A stretch of DNA of 15,540 nt. Source: an uncultured Ignavibacteriota bacterium (GTDB taxonomy: Bacteria > Bacteroidota > Ignavibacteria > Tepidaquicellales > Tepidaquicellaceae). This document shows positions 14,631 through 15,540 of this stretch, one piece after another. The notes under the pieces are model-generated. The model searched no databases. It was given only the letters and a program-made list of their open reading frames with translations, and had not been told where the DNA came from. The stretch lies in NCBI GenBank assembly GCA_903901375.1, contig CAIUQV010000181.1, positions 1 to 15,540 of the forward strand. Direction: 5' to 3'. The position numbers were made by a program, and so were the translations under genes. Position 1 is the stretch's first letter; every line of letters starts with the position of its first letter.

Positions 14631-15359
14631 TTATTTCTTATTGAAATAATCGTTAAGATTTACTTCGAAGAAAACAGAATTTGTAAATCCTGTAAGTTTT
14701 GAATCCTCGTTCGGTTTTACGAAAGCGGCATATCCTCTCATCAGACGATACATCTTAATATATTCAACTTCTTCATCAGTAAATTCAAAATCCAATCTGT
14801 TTAAACCATCGGAAGATTTTTCCTCTACATCCACGTCTTTATCAAAAGTCATAGTAGTAATTTTATCGGCTTTGCCGTCAGAGAACATTAAAACAATAAC
14901 CATTGCAAAAACGTATGTCGGGGTAAAGTCAACTTCATCCGGAATCTGAAATGAATACTCAAATGATATTTTATTACCGAGGAAAGACTGAGAAGATTTT
15001 AAGTAAATACTTTTATCTCTATCGAGACGAGCATGAGATGGAGGAGTGATAGAATTATATTCAGTCGGAACACCATGTTTAATATTTTTTGAGTTGAAAC
15101 TAATAGCATTATGGTAACCGCTAATGGATTTAACATTACAATGTTCCCAAGACTTAACCAGGAAAATAGATTTGTTAATAGCTTTAGCGAACATAACCTT
15201 GACGGCAAATTCTTTTCTGTTTTCTTTAAGCTTTTCGGATTTAGTGATATAATGTTCAGGTCTAAGAGAAATTACATTTTTATTAAATTTTCTTTGAACG
15301 ACGGTATTTCCAATTTTACCGCGAATACGTCCAATGACGGTTCTATAGAGAATTGCCAT
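14631..15359 (-). CDS. Hypothetical protein, possibly DUF6266-like N-terminus
   Basis: The function is not recognised. The protein has 242 residues, no signal peptide and no clear membrane segment, so it is probably cytoplasmic. The N-terminus GRIRGKIGNTVVQ (10-22), then RPEH and a Lys-rich helix (about 40-66, SEKLKENRKEFAVKVMFAKAI), resembles the opening of a Bacteroidota family (DUF6266-like) in which a G-x-x-GK-x-GN motif precedes a beta-rich body. The rest alternates strands and short turns, for example KISFEYSFQIPDE (130-142), TYVFAMVIVLMFSDG (148-162) and FTNSVFFEVNLNDYF (225-239). The family is often seen near mobile or phage-like genes, but none is visible here and the window ends 181 bases upstream. 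The start ATG at 15359 (MAILYRTVIG) fits and has no Shine-Dalgarno sequence. It is separated by spacers on both sides, so it is probably transcribed alone. Confidence 0.6.
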   Translation of the reverse strand: MAILYRTVIGRIRGKIGNTVVQRKFNKNVISLRPEHYITKSEKLKENRKEFAVKVMFAKAINKSIFLVKSWEHCNVKSISGYHNAISFNSKNIKHGVPTEYNSITPPSHARLDRDKSIYLKSSQSFLGNKISFEYSFQIPDEVDFTPTYVFAMVIVLMFSDGKADKITTMTFDKDVDVEEKSSDGLNRLDFEFTDEEVEYIKMYRLMRGYAAFVKPNEDSKLTGFTNSVFFEVNLNDYFNKK

Positions 15360-15540
15360 AAATTTATAAATTAAGCATTAAATTTGTTTAAAATATGTAT
15401 AAAATAATGAAAAAGTAATACAAAAATGGGAAAAACCTTATAGGAATTGACATAATATATATTGAGTATATAAAGAACGGCACGAGAACGGCTGAGAAAC
15501 GTCAGCAGTACGGCAAATAGTTGCATTGAGGTTGTATTGA
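15360..15540. other. Noncoding end of window
   Basis: No gene is seen. The first about 110 bases are very AT-rich and should include the promoter of the minus-strand gene at 15359. The last about 70 bases are richer in G and C, with the spaced words gaacggc, gaacggc and tacggc (about 15476-15514) and a weak hairpin (gctga at 15491-15495, tcagc at 15502-15506). Their role is unknown. Confidence 0.4.

Noticed and set aside
1..15540. Defence island, CRISPR array, insertion sequence, prophage or biosynthetic cluster
   Set aside because: No evenly spaced direct repeats, transposase, integrase, nuclease-helicase modules or synthase domains were seen. Nearly all the space is taken by recognisable housekeeping or surface genes.

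Overview
The window is AT-rich bacterial chromosome with densely packed genes, all but two on the minus strand. The best clue to the organism is the secreted protein at 3087-5951. It ends in a type IX secretion (Por) sorting domain with the linker QNYPNPFNP followed by a GVYFYK-type terminal strand, which is typical of the Bacteroidota/Ignavibacteriota/Chlorobiota group, and that spelling of the linker is especially common in Ignavibacteria-like genomes. Start codons mostly lack a Shine-Dalgarno sequence and sit in A/T-rich leaders, which fits the same group. The genus cannot be named from the sequence.

Layout. (1) Positions 1-1265, plus strand: the 3' end of a glycoside hydrolase family 3 gene, then pdxH (PLP synthesis) three bases later. 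A strong hairpin at 1272-1300 lies between pdxH and the convergent minus-strand genes and can end transcription from both sides. (2) Positions 1308-5951, minus strand: a small secreted cysteine-containing protein, a tandem-GNAT acyltransferase-like protein with a probable UUG start, and a 954-residue secreted multidomain protein with its own terminator. (3) Positions 6065-14361, minus strand: nine genes in tight order. Reading in the direction of transcription they are a membrane-anchored PASTA protein, rpe, nnr, nuoN, a beta-propeller protein, ssb, pgsA, pgpA and cinA. Gaps are 0-22 bases and two junctions overlap, so this looks like one long operon. (4) Positions 14362-15540: an AT-rich spacer with what looks like a decayed dispersed repeat, an unrecognised 242-residue protein, and an empty end.

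How the genes fit together. pgsA and pgpA encode consecutive steps of phosphatidylglycerol synthesis and overlap by 14 bases. nnr (repair of hydrated NAD(P)H), nuoN (a proton-pumping subunit of complex I) and cinA (NMN deamidation) share a nicotinamide-nucleotide theme. nuoN stands apart from any other nuo gene in this window. Rpe belongs to the pentose phosphate pathway, Ssb to DNA maintenance, and the PASTA protein probably to the cell wall. The three genes at 1308-5951 look like individually transcribed accessory or surface functions.

I found no defence system, CRISPR array, integrase, transposase, tRNA or rRNA. Nothing here is clearly a new biological system. The least explained items are the orphan 242-residue protein with its odd flanks, the kinase-less PASTA protein with an 8-residue Lys/Asp repeat tail, the isolated nuoN, and the uncharacterised secreted proteins.
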